64,000 bases of DNA, taken from an uncultured Acetatifactor sp. Its GTDB lineage: Bacteria > Bacillota > Clostridia > Lachnospirales > Lachnospiraceae. Positions within the stretch are counted from its first letter, which is position 1. Every line of letters begins with the position of its first letter. Positions 49,790-59,261 of the stretch are shown piece by piece. The notes beneath the pieces are model-generated. The model did no database searches, had not been told where the DNA came from, and worked only from the letters and a program-made list of their open reading frames with translations. The translations under genes were made by a program, and so were the position numbers. The stretch lies in NCBI GenBank assembly GCA_910578185.1, contig CAJTPN010000014.1, positions 1 through 64,000 of the forward strand, given 5' to 3'.

Positions 49790-52099
49790 TTATAATGCGG
49801 AATGCACTGATTTAAATTTAGTGGACATTTTAAAAATGTTCCACGCCATCCACAGAATTACGGCGGAAAGAGTTAGAAAAGAGATGATTTCCGCAAGCCG
49901 CCAGAACCACGGTTCCGCAAAGCAGACATGGATGCTGCCATGATAGTTTTCGGGAAGAGATATGCGAACCATATTGTTCGTACCGGCGTATATGGGCAAC
50001 GTTTGACCTGTATTTATATCCTTACAGCAATAGTACTTATAATACAGTAAAGGAAATTCTATATATCCGCCATCCGATCCGGCGGAAACGGTACAGGTGA
50101 TTTGTGTTCCCTGTTTTTGATAATCAGTCAGTTCGACGATGCCATCCGTCAGGATCAGATTTTCCTGGATCGCCTCAGGATCAGTGCCAGCCGGCAGGTA
50201 GTCGTAAGAGTACATGGTCATTGTATTTAATTCGTAGGTATTGTATATGCGGTAGGGTTCTCCGGTAAAGGAAAAGTCATAAAAATACCACCCGCAGCTT
50301 GTCACAAGAAGGATCAGACTTCCCAACAGGATGGGCTCAAAGTGTCGTTCCAGATACTTTTGGGCCGTCTGGAAAGCGTAACATAGTACAAAAGTTAGTA
50401 CAGCGGTGGCGGGCGCAAGCATTCTCCATGGAAATTGCAGGGGATCGATAATGGTTTTCGTGAAATCACCCAGTGAGATCAATGCATCCCATGGAAAATA
50501 GCATGTACTCATATATAAGAGCAAACATCCCAGCAACATGCACACCAATGCCGGTTTATAATTTCTGTGGCCTGTAGTCCCGGGAAAATGGAGCATTAAA
50601 AGATAGAGAAACAGTGCCATACCAATCATAAAGAGAATTCCGATTCCAAAGGTTGGCTCCGTGGAAATACCGGCGGTTGTAGCCCAAGCACCTCCCTTGC
50701 TCCTTCCGAACAAGGCGAACAGCTGTATCGGAAAAAGTCCGTTTCCCTGAAAGGAGCCGGTCACTCCCCCCGTCCATTCCGGAGAATTTATCATGACATC
50801 TTCCTGAAAAAAATCCAGGAAAGGTACAATAAAGCCAAGGTTTAATAAAATTGTCAAACCTGTGGCACAGATCAGAGATAAGAATATCTGACGATGGAAA
50901 ACCCGCCGGATGAGCAGTATACACGCCAGGAGAGCGGTAAAAACCACCATCAGGCAGCTTAAAATATGGGATTGTATCAATCCTGTCATTCCAAGTGCCG
51001 TAATGATTATGGGTTTCCATTGCAGTTTCCGGTTTTGCGCCTCCAGAATTGAGTAAAAACCATATAATATGAGAGGAAGAAACATCATAGCGGTGTATTC
51101 CCCTACGGAAGCTCTTGTATACATGTCCATCAGTCGATATGGTGAGAGCGTGTAGGCCAGGCAGCCCAGAAGCCCCAGGCTTTGGTTGGAAAACATTTTG
51201 CGGAAGCAAGTATAACTGATTAAAACGGTACCAAGGTTGATAAAGGCGACATAATATTTGTAGGCGGCTTGGATGGAAAAGCCTGCCAGCCGCAGGAAGG
51301 CAGGAAAATAGAGAAAGGCGTCTCCGTAGAATATCCCAGCCGCGTAGCCATAATCCTTAGCCCATAGGGGATGAAGCTTCACGGGAAAGATGCCTTGTGA
51401 CAACCCTTGGCTGATTGCGTCTATCCGAAGTAAATGAAAGGGTAGATCGTGTCCTGCAATGATAAAATCTGCATAAAGAGGATAGCAGGCAGTTAAAAAT
51501 ATGCCGGCCAGAAAAAACATGATTTTTCTGACGGAAGTGTCAGAAACTAAGAAAAAATATCCGGCCCCAATCAACAGGCACAACAAAAAAGAATGGAAAA
51601 TAGTTTTCTTATATCTGCCTCCGGTTTCATAGATGCCCATATTTGTTATGCTCAGGTATCCATTGCCGGAAAAATGGGCTTGAATACATACATCGTCCGC
51701 GTTGCGGCCAAGATCCAATATGACCGTTGCGCTGTGGGAAACAGGGTCCAGTTCGGCGGAAGGGGCGGTGTATTCTATGGCGCCTAAACCGCAGGATACG
51801 GATACCCAGCTTCCGGGGCGGTCAGCGTTGTAGTTGATTTGAATCTGGTAAGTCCCCTTTTTCAGACTGAGCGAGGGCGTAGACAAAAAGATTCCGCCTT
51901 GTCCCATAATCTCGTCCGTGGTCACATCCTCCGATACGATCACATGTTCCGAAAGAACATATTCGTCAAGTGCAAAGGTTTTGCCATAGGCGCTGCCGCG
52001 GTGTATTAACCAGGAGAATACGGCAATTAATAAAATAAAAACCTGTACTCCAATGACGAAATATTTCGCGTATTTTCTGCAGAATTGTATGAAATTCAT
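49790..52099 (-). CDS. Large polytopic membrane protein, GT-C/PTPS-related family
   Basis: A 769-residue protein with an N-terminal helix, an external beta-rich domain (about 45-165), then about ten or more membrane helices and a C-terminal external part ending in a last helix. The stretch after the second helix, AGHDLPFHLLRIDAISQGL followed by GIFPVKLHP, is the hallmark of membrane proteins carrying the 6-pyruvoyl-tetrahydropterin-synthase-related domain (PF10131), which resemble GT-C glycosyltransferases using lipid-linked sugars. GGGGG lies 5 nt before ATG 52099. It is downstream of a small gene by 15 bp. The precise reaction is unknown. Confidence 0.75.
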   Translation of the reverse strand: MNFIQFCRKYAKYFVIGVQVFILLIAVFSWLIHRGSAYGKTFALDEYVLSEHVIVSEDVTTDEIMGQGGIFLSTPSLSLKKGTYQIQINYNADRPGSWVSVSCGLGAIEYTAPSAELDPVSHSATVILDLGRNADDVCIQAHFSGNGYLSITNMGIYETGGRYKKTIFHSFLLCLLIGAGYFFLVSDTSVRKIMFFLAGIFLTACYPLYADFIIAGHDLPFHLLRIDAISQGLSQGIFPVKLHPLWAKDYGYAAGIFYGDAFLYFPAFLRLAGFSIQAAYKYYVAFINLGTVLISYTCFRKMFSNQSLGLLGCLAYTLSPYRLMDMYTRASVGEYTAMMFLPLILYGFYSILEAQNRKLQWKPIIITALGMTGLIQSHILSCLMVVFTALLACILLIRRVFHRQIFLSLICATGLTILLNLGFIVPFLDFFQEDVMINSPEWTGGVTGSFQGNGLFPIQLFALFGRSKGGAWATTAGISTEPTFGIGILFMIGMALFLYLLMLHFPGTTGHRNYKPALVCMLLGCLLLYMSTCYFPWDALISLGDFTKTIIDPLQFPWRMLAPATAVLTFVLCYAFQTAQKYLERHFEPILLGSLILLVTSCGWYFYDFSFTGEPYRIYNTYELNTMTMYSYDYLPAGTDPEAIQENLILTDGIVELTDYQKQGTQITCTVSAGSDGGYIEFPLLYYKYYCCKDINTGQTLPIYAGTNNMVRISLPENYHGSIHVCFAEPWFWRLAEIISFLTLSAVILWMAWNIFKMSTKFKSVHSAL

Positions 52100-52114
52100 A
52101 TGAGCCCCCTGATT

Positions 52115-52405
52115 TTACAGATATTCGTTATGGGATTTTCTCATCAGAAATTTAACAGGGTATCCCTTTTCGTCACATATGGAACGGATAATGTTTTCGG
52201 CCGTTTCCTTTGAACTGTCGTTTACACATATGACGCAGGTATGCTTTTTGCGACGAAAAATAGAAGGTTTAAGCCATCTGATGTAATAGGAAATACGTTC
52301 GGCCAAGAGTGCCTTTTCGATGAGATGTTTACAATCCGGATTGGATACCTCGCATAGTTCAATTTCGTTGTTTACTTTTACTGAAGTATATAAGGGCTGT
52401 TCCAT
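52115..52405 (-). CDS. Small protein of unknown function, possibly DUF2007-like
   Basis: A 96-residue soluble protein with pattern ELCEVSNPDCKHLIEKALL...ISYYIRW and a later CVICVNDSSKETAENIIRS, which recalls the DUF2007 fold but is not a secure match. AGGAGG 7 nt upstream of ATG 52405 makes translation convincing. It immediately precedes the large membrane-protein gene and is probably in its operon. Confidence 0.6.
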   Translation of the reverse strand: MEQPLYTSVKVNNEIELCEVSNPDCKHLIEKALLAERISYYIRWLKPSIFRRKKHTCVICVNDSSKETAENIIRSICDEKGYPVKFLMRKSHNEYL

Positions 52406-52842
52406 GGTTTCCTCCTGTATGGTACGGATAGATGTATATCCGGCCTTTGTATTGAATAATATAACGTATCAGCACTGTTTTCAGGACCTGAAAAAAGATT
52501 ACAGGGTTCACGAAACGGTTCCTGTAAGGAAGCTTTTCGGAAATAGGATTTTCACTGCCGATCATAGAAGCGGCTTTAGCGCTGTATTTGAATACAATAT
52601 TCGCAGAACCGTTCCAATGATATAATTATAACACAAAAGACCCTGTCTATGCAAGACATACAATGTCAAGTTCGTGGGTGATGGAATCATTTGTGATACT
52701 GTTTACTCCGTTCATAATAACAGGTGCCCGGCACTTGGGTTTATCACGCAGGGTGTCAGCAAAAACGCGTGAAAACGCCGTAAGGCTGCGAGGGGTGTAA
52801 AAAGAATTGCTTGTTTAATCGTGATCCTTTACTTATGTCCGG
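52406..52842. other. Intergenic region between divergent genes
   Basis: No gene was recognised here. It contains a perfect 17-bp palindrome TTTTCAGGACCTGAAAA (52478-52494) about 75 bp before the minus-strand small gene, near a TATATT-like -10 on that strand, which could be an operator. A later stem TCACGC / GCGTGA encloses GGGTGTCAGC. No known riboswitch was recognised. Confidence 0.4.
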
Positions 52843-52871
52843 TAGACAATGAAGAGGATTTGCGGTATACT
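52843..52871 (+). promoter_or_regulatory. Promoter of the small coiled-coil gene
   Basis: TAGACA (52843-52848), 17-bp spacer, TATACT (52866-52871). Confidence 0.6.
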
Positions 52872-52907
52872 GAAATTACAGAAAAGAAGATGGAAAGGAG
52901 CCGGAAA

Positions 52908-53183
52908 ATGGATTTTTTAGAAAAAGTTGGGGATACCATTTCTGCTAAGGGGAGGGAGGCCGTTGACAAAGCAAAGGTGTTGGCGGAGATTGCAAGCCTG
53001 AAAGGTCAGATTGCGACCTGTGAAGAAGTGATTAAAAAAAATTACCTGGAGATTGGTAAGGAATATTTTGAAGAATACAGCGATGTTCCAGACGCGCCTT
53101 TTGAAAAACAGTGTACGGCAATACGAAATGCCAAAAACGGGGTGCGGGAAATGCAGGCAAGGATCGATGAGCTGAAGGGGTAA
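52908..53183 (+). CDS. Small coiled-coil protein of unknown function
   Basis: A 91-residue protein (MDFLEKVGDTISAKGREAVD...) that is helical throughout, ending in REMQARIDELKG. It resembles small Lachnospiraceae proteins that in other members carry a C-terminal zinc ribbon; none is present here. AAAGGAG lies about 7 nt before ATG 52908, and the promoter rules out the longer frame. It is transcribed alone. Confidence 0.65.
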   Translation: MDFLEKVGDTISAKGREAVDKAKVLAEIASLKGQIATCEEVIKKNYLEIGKEYFEEYSDVPDAPFEKQCTAIRNAKNGVREMQARIDELKG

Positions 53184-53214
53184 TAAAAGAAGGAGATATA
53201 CAGGGAGAATAAGC

Positions 53215-53257
53215 AAGGATCCACGGATGGCCGTCATGGTACCGTGGATCCTTTTTT
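53215..53257 (+). terminator. Terminator after the small coiled-coil gene
   Basis: 12-bp perfect stem AAGGATCCACGG / CCGTGGATCCTT, 15-nt loop, then more T (to 53257). It also separates the convergent PBP gene. Confidence 0.9.
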
Positions 53258-53262
53258 ATAGA

Positions 53263-55974
53263 CTATTCTTCATCCTCATCATCGTCATCCTCATCGTCGT
53301 CATTCCAGTTTGGATTTCGCTGATTGATTTCCCAGCGCTGTGCGGCTTCCACAGCTTCATAATCAGGGTTTGCAAAGAAGGAGGCGTCATGCTGACAATG
53401 ATCACGGGTGGCGGGACCGGAGACATTCGTTGTACCGTCAGGATTTGTAGTGATCATTGTGGAACCCTGTATCAGGGATGCATCTTCTATGAGCGGTACG
53501 GTTGCGGTGCCATATTCTCTGAAAGGACAGTCCGCAGTGGCAGGGAGGTGATCATAAGCGCATATATAACCTTCAAAGTGGATGTTGCAGTTTGCAAGCG
53601 GGACGGTGCCGTCGGCAAACATTTCTTTCTTTGTGGTGCAGATTCCCGGAATGGGTAACAGACCGGAGACGCTGCATACATCGGCCTGCACGATTCCCTG
53701 GGGAACCGCAAACTGTTCGTTTGGCAGGTTCTCATGAACTCGCTTCATGATTGCACGCCACAAATCCTTTGCAACATTGGATTCCTTTCCGGGATTTTCC
53801 GTGCGAAGGGGGATATTGTTGTCATAGCCGGCCCAGACGCTGCAGGTATAATAGGGAGTGAATCCTGCAAACCATACGTCACGGTAGTCGGAAGAGGTGC
53901 CGGTTTTGCCTGCGATTGCCATGCTGTGATTAAAATTGCAGCTTGTTCCGGTACCGGTGGCCACCACGTCCACCATAGCGTCAGTCAACAGATAGGCGGT
54001 GGTTTCTTTGATAACCTGCTTTGACTTGGGTTTGGTATTATCCAATATCACATTTCCGTCTGTATCCGTTACTTTGGTGTAGAGTTTTGGCTCCACGTAA
54101 TTTCCGTTATTGGCGATGGCGGCATAGGCCGCATTCAGTTCATAGGGAGTGACACCATAAGTCAGTCCGCCCAAAGCCAGAGTCTGATTGACATCCGAGT
54201 AAAATTTTCCGTTGATGGTAACTCCGTCCGTCAATGTGGTAAAACCAAAGTTCAGCAGATAGTTATAACCAACCTGTGGGTTAACGGTGGTAATGGTTTT
54301 TACCGCAATGATATTCAGGGATTCCCGTATGGCTTCCCGAATAGGGTTGATTCCGCGGTAATATCCACGATACCAGTTGTGTACGGGGGTACCTGTGTTA
54401 TAATTAAACGGTGCGTCCAGATATGGAGTGGCCAGTGTCTGTCCCATACTGTCCAGTGCCGGTGCGAAAGCGGCGAGTACTTTAAAGGTGGAGCCGGGGG
54501 AGCGCTTGGCCGAGGTGGATCTGTTCAGGGTACGGCGTCCTTCCTTGGCTCCACGTCCGCCTACTATGGCCACCACGTATCCGGTGGATTGATCTTCAAT
54601 GGCCACAGCAGCCTGGGGCTGGGGAGCCATGGAGATGGATTCCAGGTAATTATCTTTTGAATCTTCCACATTCAATTCGGCCAACATGGCGGTACGGTAG
54701 GTCTTAATGGCATCATTGGCGGCGTCCTGTGAGGTGAAGATCAGGTTAAAGGTCCTGTCCTGGTTAGTCCGAAACCAGGTCATCATGTTCTCTTTGCTGA
54801 AATTGTGCCGTTGCTTGTCAGGGGTGTAGATGGTAAGCGCATAGTTTAAATACCATTTTACATTTTCCGGGTAATTTGCGGCATTTGCAAATTCTTCGTC
54901 GGCAATGGACTGAATGGCAGGATCCATGGTGGACTCAATGCGCAGTCCTCCAGAAAGCATCAGATATTCGGCGGTTGTTTCATTATAACCGGCAATTTCC
55001 ACCAGGTCCTTGCGCACCTGTTCATATACGGCATCCGAAAAATAGGAACCTGCCGTAGCGTTGGTGTTTGTGCGGTAATCCGTATCATAAAGGCCGATGC
55101 GCTCATATACCGCTTCCGTGTCGTCCATTGCTTCCTGAAATTCCTGTTGGGAGATGAAACCTAATTCCAGCATGTTTTCCAGGCATGTTTTGCGGCGCCT
55201 TGCGTTCAGCTCAGGATGACTGATGGGATTGTATCCGGATGGATTCTGGGTAATTGAGGCAATGACGGCGCATTCGGATAGAGTCAGCTCACTGCAGGAT
55301 TTCCCAAAATATCTCTGGGAAGCGGATTCTACGCCTAGTGTGTTCTGGCCCAGGTTAATCACGTTCATATACCGCAGCAAAATTTCTTCTTTGGAAAAAT
55401 ACTTGGAGATTTCCAAGGCCAGGTATTGTTCCTGAAGCTTTCTCTTGACTCGTTTGATGGTATTGTCGCCTTCCTCCATCCAGGTGGTGAAGACGGTGTT
55501 TTTTAAAAGCTGCTGGGTGATGGTGCTGGCACCTTCCTGCCTTTTGCCAAGCGATTTCAGGAAGCGCCAGCCCGATCGGGCGATTCCCTGGAAGTCAATG
55601 CCGTTGTGCTTGTAAAAGCGTTCATCCTCAATGGCCACGAAGGCTTGTCCCAAATGCTTTGGGATCAGATCCATGTCATTGATCTGGATACGGTTGGAAT
55701 TAGTGCTTACATACTGGTCGATCTCATTTCCCTCGCAGTCATATACGATGGTAGCTTCGCCGGTGGCCACAATGGCGTCAAGGCTGGTTTTTGGAGTGGT
55801 GGCAAGGATACTTTTAAAGATACCGATCCCCGCCGACACGCTGCATATGACGACGCCGACTATTGCGGCAAGTGTCAGCTTTACCAGAGAAATGCCCAAT
55901 TTCCTTCCCCATTTGGTTGTCTTTGAATTAAGCGCTCTTTGCTGCGCGCGGATTCCCTGTTTGCCGTAATTCAT
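53263..55974 (-). CDS. Class A penicillin-binding protein (PBP1A-type)
   Basis: A 903-residue bifunctional peptidoglycan synthase. ATG 55974 follows AAAGGTG; the earlier in-frame ATG lacks a site. After a short cytoplasmic tail and one membrane helix (about 30-55) comes the GT51 glycosyltransferase domain (AIEDERFYKHNGIDFQGIA with catalytic Glu, GASTITQQLLKN), then the transpeptidase with STFK (SxxK), ESLNIIA (SxN) and KTGTSSDYRDVWFAG. The C-terminus ends in a run of about 15 Asp/Glu (residues about 888-903), an unusual acidic tail outside the membrane. Confidence 0.95.
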   Translation of the reverse strand: MNYGKQGIRAQQRALNSKTTKWGRKLGISLVKLTLAAIVGVVICSVSAGIGIFKSILATTPKTSLDAIVATGEATIVYDCEGNEIDQYVSTNSNRIQINDMDLIPKHLGQAFVAIEDERFYKHNGIDFQGIARSGWRFLKSLGKRQEGASTITQQLLKNTVFTTWMEEGDNTIKRVKRKLQEQYLALEISKYFSKEEILLRYMNVINLGQNTLGVESASQRYFGKSCSELTLSECAVIASITQNPSGYNPISHPELNARRRKTCLENMLELGFISQQEFQEAMDDTEAVYERIGLYDTDYRTNTNATAGSYFSDAVYEQVRKDLVEIAGYNETTAEYLMLSGGLRIESTMDPAIQSIADEEFANAANYPENVKWYLNYALTIYTPDKQRHNFSKENMMTWFRTNQDRTFNLIFTSQDAANDAIKTYRTAMLAELNVEDSKDNYLESISMAPQPQAAVAIEDQSTGYVVAIVGGRGAKEGRRTLNRSTSAKRSPGSTFKVLAAFAPALDSMGQTLATPYLDAPFNYNTGTPVHNWYRGYYRGINPIREAIRESLNIIAVKTITTVNPQVGYNYLLNFGFTTLTDGVTINGKFYSDVNQTLALGGLTYGVTPYELNAAYAAIANNGNYVEPKLYTKVTDTDGNVILDNTKPKSKQVIKETTAYLLTDAMVDVVATGTGTSCNFNHSMAIAGKTGTSSDYRDVWFAGFTPYYTCSVWAGYDNNIPLRTENPGKESNVAKDLWRAIMKRVHENLPNEQFAVPQGIVQADVCSVSGLLPIPGICTTKKEMFADGTVPLANCNIHFEGYICAYDHLPATADCPFREYGTATVPLIEDASLIQGSTMITTNPDGTTNVSGPATRDHCQHDASFFANPDYEAVEAAQRWEINQRNPNWNDDDEDDDDEDEE

Positions 55975-56025
55975 TTTATTCACCTTTCTTTCCTGATAGA
56001 TGGCAGGACATAAAGTCATAACCAT

Positions 56026-56031
56026 ATTATA
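56026..56031 (-). promoter_or_regulatory. -10 element of the PBP gene
   Basis: Minus-strand TATAAT with only a poor -35 (TTTATT, 17 bp upstream). Confidence 0.4.
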
Positions 56032-56267
56032 ACAAAAATAATTATGTAAATAAAGTTTTTCTTTTTTATCTTAATAATTGTTTCACATTTTGGACAAATT
56101 ATGCTATCTTTATGTAGAAAGAATCCGAGGGCGGTAAGTCTGCCTTGTTTGAATTCTTTCGCCGCAATGGTTTGAAAATGAAATGTCTGTATGGCGGCAA
56201 GCTGATTTTTTGTAAGCGGGGTAAATAATATCTTTACGCAGGAAGAGCCGGAGAGGGAAAATGTGAG

Positions 56268-56912
56268 ATGGATGAGAGAGCCAAGAATTCTTTTCGTGTG
56301 CTGTTAAAAGGCGGAATGGGAGAATATACAGAGAAAAGGTCCCGCTTTATCGCTACCTTGCAAAGCTGTGAGAGCGAGGAGGAAGCGGCATGTTTTATAG
56401 AAGAGGTGAAGAAAAGGTATTGGGATGCAAAACATAATTGTTATGCGTATGTGATCGGAGGTAAGGGAGAACTGACACGCTCAAGCGACGATGGGGAACC
56501 TGGAGGTACGGCAGGACGCCCCATGCTTGAGGTGCTGCTTGGGGAAGAAATTCGCAATGTGGTTGTGGTGGTGACCAGATATTTCGGTGGTGTGCTTCTT
56601 GGAACGGGAGGATTGGTCAGGGCTTACACACAGGCTGTCAAGGAAGGGCTGAAGAACTGCACCACAGGAAGAATGTGCTATGGCTATGAAGTGAAGGTGG
56701 AGACGGATTATAACGGCATCGGCAAAATCTTGTATTTGTTGGGGAATGCAGGGATCGAGCCTATTTCTTCGGATTATGGAGAGAAGGTTGTATTGCGTCT
56801 GGCGGTTCCCGCAAAACAAATGGAATCATTACAAAAGTCCGTGGCGGATGCCACAAACGGCAGAGCGGTATTTGAGAAATCAGGCGAGATTTATTATGTT
56901 GACAGAGAATAG
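56268..56912 (+). CDS. YigZ/IMPACT family protein
   Basis: A 214-residue protein of the YigZ (UPF0029/IMPACT) family. The N-terminal part has KRSRFIATL, RYWDAKHNCYAYVIG, SSDDGEPGGTAGRPML and VVTRYFGGVLLGTGGLVRAY, all diagnostic; the C-terminal ferredoxin-like domain follows. Eukaryotic IMPACT regulates Gcn2; the bacterial role is unknown, possibly ribosome or RNA related. The ribosome site is only moderate (GAGAGG 12 nt upstream). Confidence 0.9.
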   Translation: MDERAKNSFRVLLKGGMGEYTEKRSRFIATLQSCESEEEAACFIEEVKKRYWDAKHNCYAYVIGGKGELTRSSDDGEPGGTAGRPMLEVLLGEEIRNVVVVVTRYFGGVLLGTGGLVRAYTQAVKEGLKNCTTGRMCYGYEVKVETDYNGIGKILYLLGNAGIEPISSDYGEKVVLRLAVPAKQMESLQKSVADATNGRAVFEKSGEIYYVDRE

Positions 56913-57011
56913 ACGCAAGTCTATTCAGGAACCATATATCACAGGGATCGCAGTTTAAATGCCCCATGATGAGAATGTATGCTTACGGCATTTTGACAAG
57001 GAGGTGGTTTT

Positions 57012-57176
57012 ATGAACAGTCAGAAGAAAAACAGTGACAGTTCCGTGCCGGAACGAAGTTTTGGTATGGCCACAAAACCATTTAAAGGAGGAATGCCATG
57101 GAAAGATTATTTGATTCAGAGGCGCTTGCCGGACTTCTTGCGGCCAGGCAGTATGGGGAGATACGACTTAATCTGA
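57012..57176 (+). CDS. Possible 54-residue upstream ORF overlapping mgtE
   Basis: ATG 57012 has the strong site AAGGAGGTG 5-6 nt upstream. The frame (MNSQKKNSDSSVPERSFGMA...) crosses the mgtE start and ends at TGA 57176, 79 nt inside mgtE in another frame. It could be a regulatory leader that controls mgtE translation by coupling. No homologue is known to me. Confidence 0.35.
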   Translation: MNSQKKNSDSSVPERSFGMATKPFKGGMPWKDYLIQRRLPDFLRPGSMGRYDLI

Positions 57177-58447
57177 TTGACTTAAACGAGGCGGATATTG
57201 CGGCGCTTATAGAGGAGCTGAACGAGGAGGATATGCGGATGGTGTACCGCATTCTTCCCAAGGATCTGGCTGCGGACGTGTTCTCTTACCTGGAAGTGGA
57301 GAGCCAGCAGGCCATCATCAATTCTTTGTCCGATCAGGAGGCTGCCGGTATCATTGACAGTCTATGGACGGATGATGCGGTGGATTTTCTGGAGGAAATG
57401 CCCGCCAATGTGGTGGAAAAGTTATTGGCAAATACCAGTCCCGAAACTCGTCGGGCGGTCAACCAGCTGCTGCGATACCCAGAGGATTCCGCAGGCAGCA
57501 TAATGACCGTGGAGTATGTTGCACTGAAGGAGAATTTTACGGTGGATCAGGCCATTCAACATATCCGCTCCGTAGGGCTTGACAGTGAAACCGTCAATAT
57601 TTGCTATGTTTTGGATGCACAGAGGAAGCTTGTGGGGACGGTAGCGCTGCGCTATCTGCTGTTAAGCGGTGCAGATGAAGTGATCGGCGATATCATGCAC
57701 GGAAATGTGATATCCATCAATACGCTGATGGATCAGGAGCAGGCGGCGGCACAGTTTAAGAAATATGATTTTACGGCCATGCCTGTGGTGGATAACGAAG
57801 AGCGCCTGGTAGGTATCATCACCGTGGATGATATTGTGGATATCATGGAGGAAGAAGCCACGGAGGATATGGAGAAAATGGCGGCGATTCTGCCTGGCGA
57901 TAAGCCCTATATGAGGGCTACCGTTGGGGAAACCTACAGGAAGAGAATTCCCTGGCTGCTGCTTTTGATGGTATCGGCCACATTCACCGGCGCTATTATC
58001 GCATCCTTTGAGGAGGCGCTGAGCGTACACGCGGCATTGATTGCCTTTATACCAATGTTGATGGACACAGGCGGCAATGCGGGAGGACAGGCCAGCGTTA
58101 CGGTGATTCGTGGATTGTCCATAGGAGAGATCAGGTATAGGGATGTGCCAAGGATTGTGTGGAAGGAAGTCAGGGTGGCAGCACTGTGCGGATTGACTTT
58201 GGCGGCGGCCAATTTTGGCAAGCTGCTGCTTTTTGACAGGGTGGGAGTGAGCGTGGCGCTCACGGTGTGCCTGACGTTGACGGCTGCGGTTTTGGTGGCC
58301 ATGCTGGTGGGATGTCTGCTGCCCATGGGTGCCAAAAAGCTGGGGTTTGACCCTGCGGTGATGGCCAGCCCGTTTATCACTACCATAGTGGACGCCTTGT
58401 CGTTGTTGTTATATTTCAGATTTGCGGTCATAATATTGGGAATATAA
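57098..58447 (+). CDS. mgtE: Magnesium transporter MgtE
   Basis: A 449-residue Mg2+ channel-like transporter. The cytoplasmic N domain (about 1-130), a CBS pair (about 130-255, with PEDSAGSIMTVEYV and the second-CBS phrase FTAMPVVDNEERLVGIITVDD) and the plug helix precede five membrane helices containing the selectivity stretch PMLMDTGGNAGGQAS. The cytoplasmic part binds Mg2+ and closes the pore when Mg2+ is high. AAAGGAGG lies 6 nt before the ATG. No M-box riboswitch was seen upstream; instead a small ORF overlaps the start. Confidence 0.95.
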   Translation: MERLFDSEALAGLLAARQYGEIRLNLIDLNEADIAALIEELNEEDMRMVYRILPKDLAADVFSYLEVESQQAIINSLSDQEAAGIIDSLWTDDAVDFLEEMPANVVEKLLANTSPETRRAVNQLLRYPEDSAGSIMTVEYVALKENFTVDQAIQHIRSVGLDSETVNICYVLDAQRKLVGTVALRYLLLSGADEVIGDIMHGNVISINTLMDQEQAAAQFKKYDFTAMPVVDNEERLVGIITVDDIVDIMEEEATEDMEKMAAILPGDKPYMRATVGETYRKRIPWLLLLMVSATFTGAIIASFEEALSVHAALIAFIPMLMDTGGNAGGQASVTVIRGLSIGEIRYRDVPRIVWKEVRVAALCGLTLAAANFGKLLLFDRVGVSVALTVCLTLTAAVLVAMLVGCLLPMGAKKLGFDPAVMASPFITTIVDALSLLLYFRFAVIILGI

Positions 58448-58464
58448 TTTCTTTGGAAAAACTG

Positions 58465-58493
58465 TTTTCAATCGGGTTAAAATTTGGTACAAT
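58465..58493 (+). promoter_or_regulatory. Probable promoter of the DUF1905/C39-like gene
   Basis: TTTTCA (58465-58470), 17-bp spacer, TACAAT (58488-58493). Confidence 0.5.
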
Positions 58494-58545
58494 AGACCAA
58501 AAGAAAGGACAATCGGGTATCGCCCGGAATGGAGGTAAATGCTGT

Positions 58546-59214
58546 ATGAGGTATTTTTTTGAATCAATGATTGAAAAAAAAGAAAAGGGTTATATGATTC
58601 AGATTCCCTTTAATGTGTGGGAGGTCTGTAAGCAGAGGGATGTGATTCAGGGTGATCTGGTGCTTGACAACAGGGTGATAGAGTGTGAGCTGCTGCCTAA
58701 GGAGAAGGGAAATTATGAAATCCACATTGATGAAGCGGATGTGGCCAACGTGGAATTGGGGGTGACACATAAGATTTTGCTCCATGTTACGGGCTCCTTG
58801 ATTCGCATGGATCAGAACAGTCCTTATAGTTTTGACGAACCCATTCGCAAAATCGACAGCATGAACGTGATCATTCAGCCGGAAGACGGTCTGTGCGGAC
58901 AGGCGTGTGTAGCAATGCTTGCGGGTGTCACCATTGCGGAGGTAATCAGTGTGATGGACTGCCGTGAGTGGCAGGCTACCATGGGCAGAATGATTTCTGC
59001 TTTAAACTATTATGGCATCGATCATACCGACATTATCAATTATACGGAGGGACGGGATGCGGTATTGCCCAAATGTTGTATCATGATGGAAAAAATGGGG
59101 CGTTTCTGTCATTATCTGGTACACTTTGACGGGAAATACTATGATTCCAACCTGGGTGTGCTGGAGGAGTACGATATGTCCAAGCTGCTTGGATATCTGG
59201 AGATCAAATGTTGA
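58546..59214 (+). CDS. DUF1905-like domain joined to a C39-type papain-like domain
   Basis: A 222-residue protein. ATG 58546 has GGAGGT about 9 nt upstream. Residues about 1-95 are beta-rich and resemble DUF1905 (FFESMIEKKEKGYMIQIPFN...VTHKILLHVTG). Residues about 110-215 resemble a C39-like papain fold: Gln then Cys in QPEDGLCGQACVAMLAG, and His followed by Asp in FCHYLVHFDGKYYDSNLG. That arrangement would give a complete active site. There is no signal peptide, so it would act in the cytoplasm. The substrate is unknown. Confidence 0.65.
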   Translation: MRYFFESMIEKKEKGYMIQIPFNVWEVCKQRDVIQGDLVLDNRVIECELLPKEKGNYEIHIDEADVANVELGVTHKILLHVTGSLIRMDQNSPYSFDEPIRKIDSMNVIIQPEDGLCGQACVAMLAGVTIAEVISVMDCREWQATMGRMISALNYYGIDHTDIINYTEGRDAVLPKCCIMMEKMGRFCHYLVHFDGKYYDSNLGVLEEYDMSKLLGYLEIKC

Positions 59215-59261
59215 GACCTGTTGCAAAACGGGATTGTGGAAAGTGATGGGGATACGGATGC

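Noticed and set aside
49580..49795. 71-codon frame after the tRNA
   Set aside because: No ribosome site and no recognisable motif; it runs through a hairpin.
56913..57097. M-box magnesium riboswitch upstream of mgtE
   Set aside because: The gap is short, holds none of the conserved M-box helices and is largely used by a small ORF.
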